The position numbers and the translations under genes are program-made. Positions 62,193 through 64,000 of a DNA stretch of 64,000 nt are shown here, in pieces. The stretch lies in the NCBI RefSeq assembly GCF_949987515.2, contig NC_082688.1, positions 72,792,731 to 72,856,730 on the forward strand, written 5' to 3'. Under the pieces are notes generated by a model. The model saw only the letters and a list, made by a program, of their open reading frames with translations, ran no database searches and was not told the origin of the DNA. This DNA is from Delphinus delphis (lineage: Eukaryota; Chordata; Mammalia; Artiodactyla; Delphinidae). How positions within the stretch are numbered: the first letter of the stretch is position 1; every line of letters starts with the position of its first letter.

Positions 62193-62265
62193 GGTTTCCT
62201 TCCTCCTTCCTTCCCTCCCCCCTTCCCTCCTTCTCTCCCTCCCTTCCTTCCATCTATCTTCCCAT
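62193..62265. repeat. (CCTT)n-type polypyrimidine run
   Basis: Irregular CCTT/CCCT repeats ending before a poly-T at about 62269-62282. Confidence 0.9.
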
Positions 62266-62744
62266 CTTTTTTTTTTTTTTTTAATTAGCGATCCCCTTGT
62301 TTCTGAATGGGGATTTCACTCTGCTCTGTCCAAATGGAGAAACATTTGGGCAGCATGGTTCACAGATCAGTGAGCCCCAGATTAGCTTAAGCTAATTAGT
62401 TTATTTCATTCCCCCAGAAATTTCACAGATAAGTAAACCATTCAGAGTTCATGAGATACTGGCAAACTAGTGGAAGGCTTTGGGGAAAAGACATTTCCTA
62501 CTTCTTCCTCAGGAACTACCAGAAGAAACTTTGTCCTCCAAGACTTAGTGATATAAAAATATGAACACTGAGCTGCAACTAACAGAGGTAATTTTGGAAC
62601 TGGCCCTTAACTGCTTCATGAGAGCTGATTGTATAACCCATCCTGGATTCAGTTATATACATTGATAGCTTCAAATGGCCATGGCTGTGTTGGGAGTATT
62701 TACACCACAGAAATCACAGATACTACAAATGAAGGCTTTTTTTC

Positions 62745-62920
62745 TTTTCCTTTAACTTTTTCCTTTCCCCCTCCCCTCCCCTCCCCTCCCCTCCCCTCCC
62801 CTCCCCTCCCCTCCCCTCCCCTCCCCTCTCCTCCCCTCTCCTCCCCTCTCCTCCCCTCTCCTTCCCTCTCCCTCTCCTCTCTTCCCTCCCTTCCTTTCTT
62901 TTTCTCTCTTTTTTCTTTTT
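62745..62920. repeat. Long polypyrimidine tract with (CCCCT)n core
   Basis: An almost pure C/T strand of about 175 bp. The core 62768-62870 is CCCCT repeated about 20 times, grading into CTCTCCTCCC. The complementary strand carries runs of four G every fifth base. The open frames on both strands are low-complexity artefacts. Confidence 0.95.
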
Positions 62921-63804
62921 AGAGGTAGCTACAGAGAGTCCATAGTGTGGAGACAAGGAGACAGCATGAGGCCAGTGGAGAGCTTGAGAGAAAATGGGTC
63001 TTGTTAATATAATTTGAACTATTAGAACAAGCTTTACTGGAAACCTGCCGTACTTTTGGAGTTTTTAGTGATGTAAGCATATAACGTGCCCACAAAATAA
63101 CAAAAGTTTCATGGTCAGTGTACATTATTTTTTGAAGGTAGAACATTCTAAATTAACATTATTCAAAGTGTGTTCTTAGATGCTAATTGAGATTCCATAA
63201 AAAATGGAATATGCATACTGGGACTCATCAGAGAGGGGTTGAAAAATTCGAATATGTAACTGCTTCTCAAGATACATCTAGTAAACTCAGGAGGTTGATA
63301 ATTTGGAAGAGACAGTTTAATTGTTGAAGACTTGTTGCCTGCAGAGGTAAAGGTTAAGTAATTAAGCAATATGTGTTATTGACCTAATAAGCACTTATTT
63401 CAATGATCAGATCTACTCCACTACAAGTTGTAAATTATATTTGCTAGGTATTACTCCAGTAAAAATTTCAAAGCCACATCTGTAATTCTATACTAGGTAC
63501 TATCCATCTAGGCAGTGAGTTGAAGAGCTGAGACTAAAGGAAAAGAAAAATCTAAAATAGCAGTGTGGTCAAATTGAAATTTCTGTTTTAATATGACCAG
63601 GAAGCAGTGGAGTCACTTGAGTCTACTCAGGCTAAAATAAAATATTTAGTGAGTCTCAACAATCAACAAATAACTTCACATTATTATTAATTGATTAAAA
63701 GTCAAAAGTAAGAAACTATACCTAAAATATGATACAACAAATTATTAATAGGGAAACACTTGTGTACTTTCTAAAGCTAATTTTTTATGATTTTTGGTGA
63801 ATTT

Positions 63805-63995
63805 ATTGACAATATTAGCAGTGGAGTTAGATCTTAAGTATTTAATGAAGTCCTGATATGTGTGAGACACTTTCATTTTCATGACAACCTGATGGACAAA
63901 TGTCTGATGTTCTCCATTTATTAAGTGAAGAAATTGAACCTTCAAAAGGAAAAATATCTTGTCAAAGCTTATGTGTCCTGTGAGAGCAAGAGTTT
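63805..63995 (-). mobile_element. MIR fragment
   Basis: catttattaagtgaagaaattg, aaatatcttgtcaaagctt and gtttgggtc at the window edge fit a reverse MIR. It may continue past the window. Confidence 0.5.
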
Positions 63996-64000
63996 GGGTC

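Noticed and set aside
62629..62956. Ser/Pro-rich and Arg/Gly/Glu-rich open frames on opposite strands
   Set aside because: Low-complexity CCCCT repeat read in two directions.
1..64000. CRISPR arrays, bacterial operons, prophage or retroviral gag-pol-env structure
   Set aside because: None seen. Direct repeats are microsatellites or two-copy duplications, and all recognisable reverse-transcriptase sequence is L1-type.

Overview
The window is mammalian nuclear DNA, almost certainly from a cetacean. The best marker is a set of tRNA-derived CHR-type SINEs whose head begins gggcttccctggtgg, several flanked by clear target-site duplications. Artiodactyl/cetacean-style LINE-1 copies, MIR, hAT-Charlie and Tigger-like fossils and dinucleotide microsatellites fill most of the rest. 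No bacterial, plasmid or CRISPR-like features were seen. No intact protein-coding gene was found; nearly all longer open frames lie inside L1, SINE or simple-sequence DNA.

The one host gene is on the minus strand at 45847-48293. Seven exons with consistent phases (1-1-1-1-1-2) rebuild a 239-codon gene with a signal peptide, an eight-cysteine Izumo domain, one transmembrane helix and a short basic tail. I recognise it as IZUMO3, a sperm acrosomal membrane protein. It appears dead here: codon 49 is TGA where the intact gene as I remember it has an arginine (CGA), the acceptor of the 18-base micro-exon reads AC instead of AG, and one missing base in the last exon brings in TAG fifteen residues early. 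The other splice sites and all eight cysteines are preserved, so the loss looks recent.

Layout: 1-9650 is old intergenic DNA with three CHR SINEs and several MIR/ancient repeats, including a diverged local duplication (about 6.9-7.4 kb and 9.0-9.5 kb). 9.66-16.1 kb is a nest of LINEs: a plus-strand L1M tail, an old minus-strand L1M split by a 3.15 kb younger L1, and a twin-primed (5'-inverted) L1. 16.1-25.6 kb is mostly unique AT-rich DNA with a 24-bp-arm palindrome. 25.6-31.5 kb is a long L1 lacking ORF1, with an L1-tail/SINE composite inserted in it. 31.5-45.8 kb holds hAT fragments, a long ancient repeat, an old LTR-like repeat and more SINEs. 45.8-48.3 kb is IZUMO3. 48.3-54.4 kb is unique DNA plus a diverged direct repeat. 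54.4-59.6 kb is a second long L1 that lacks its reverse-transcriptase region and carries a Tigger-like transposon. 59.6-64 kb is unique DNA with a long polypyrimidine tract. In human the IZUMO3 locus lies in a gene-poor stretch of 9p21 between ELAVL2 and TUSC1, which fits the absence of other genes.
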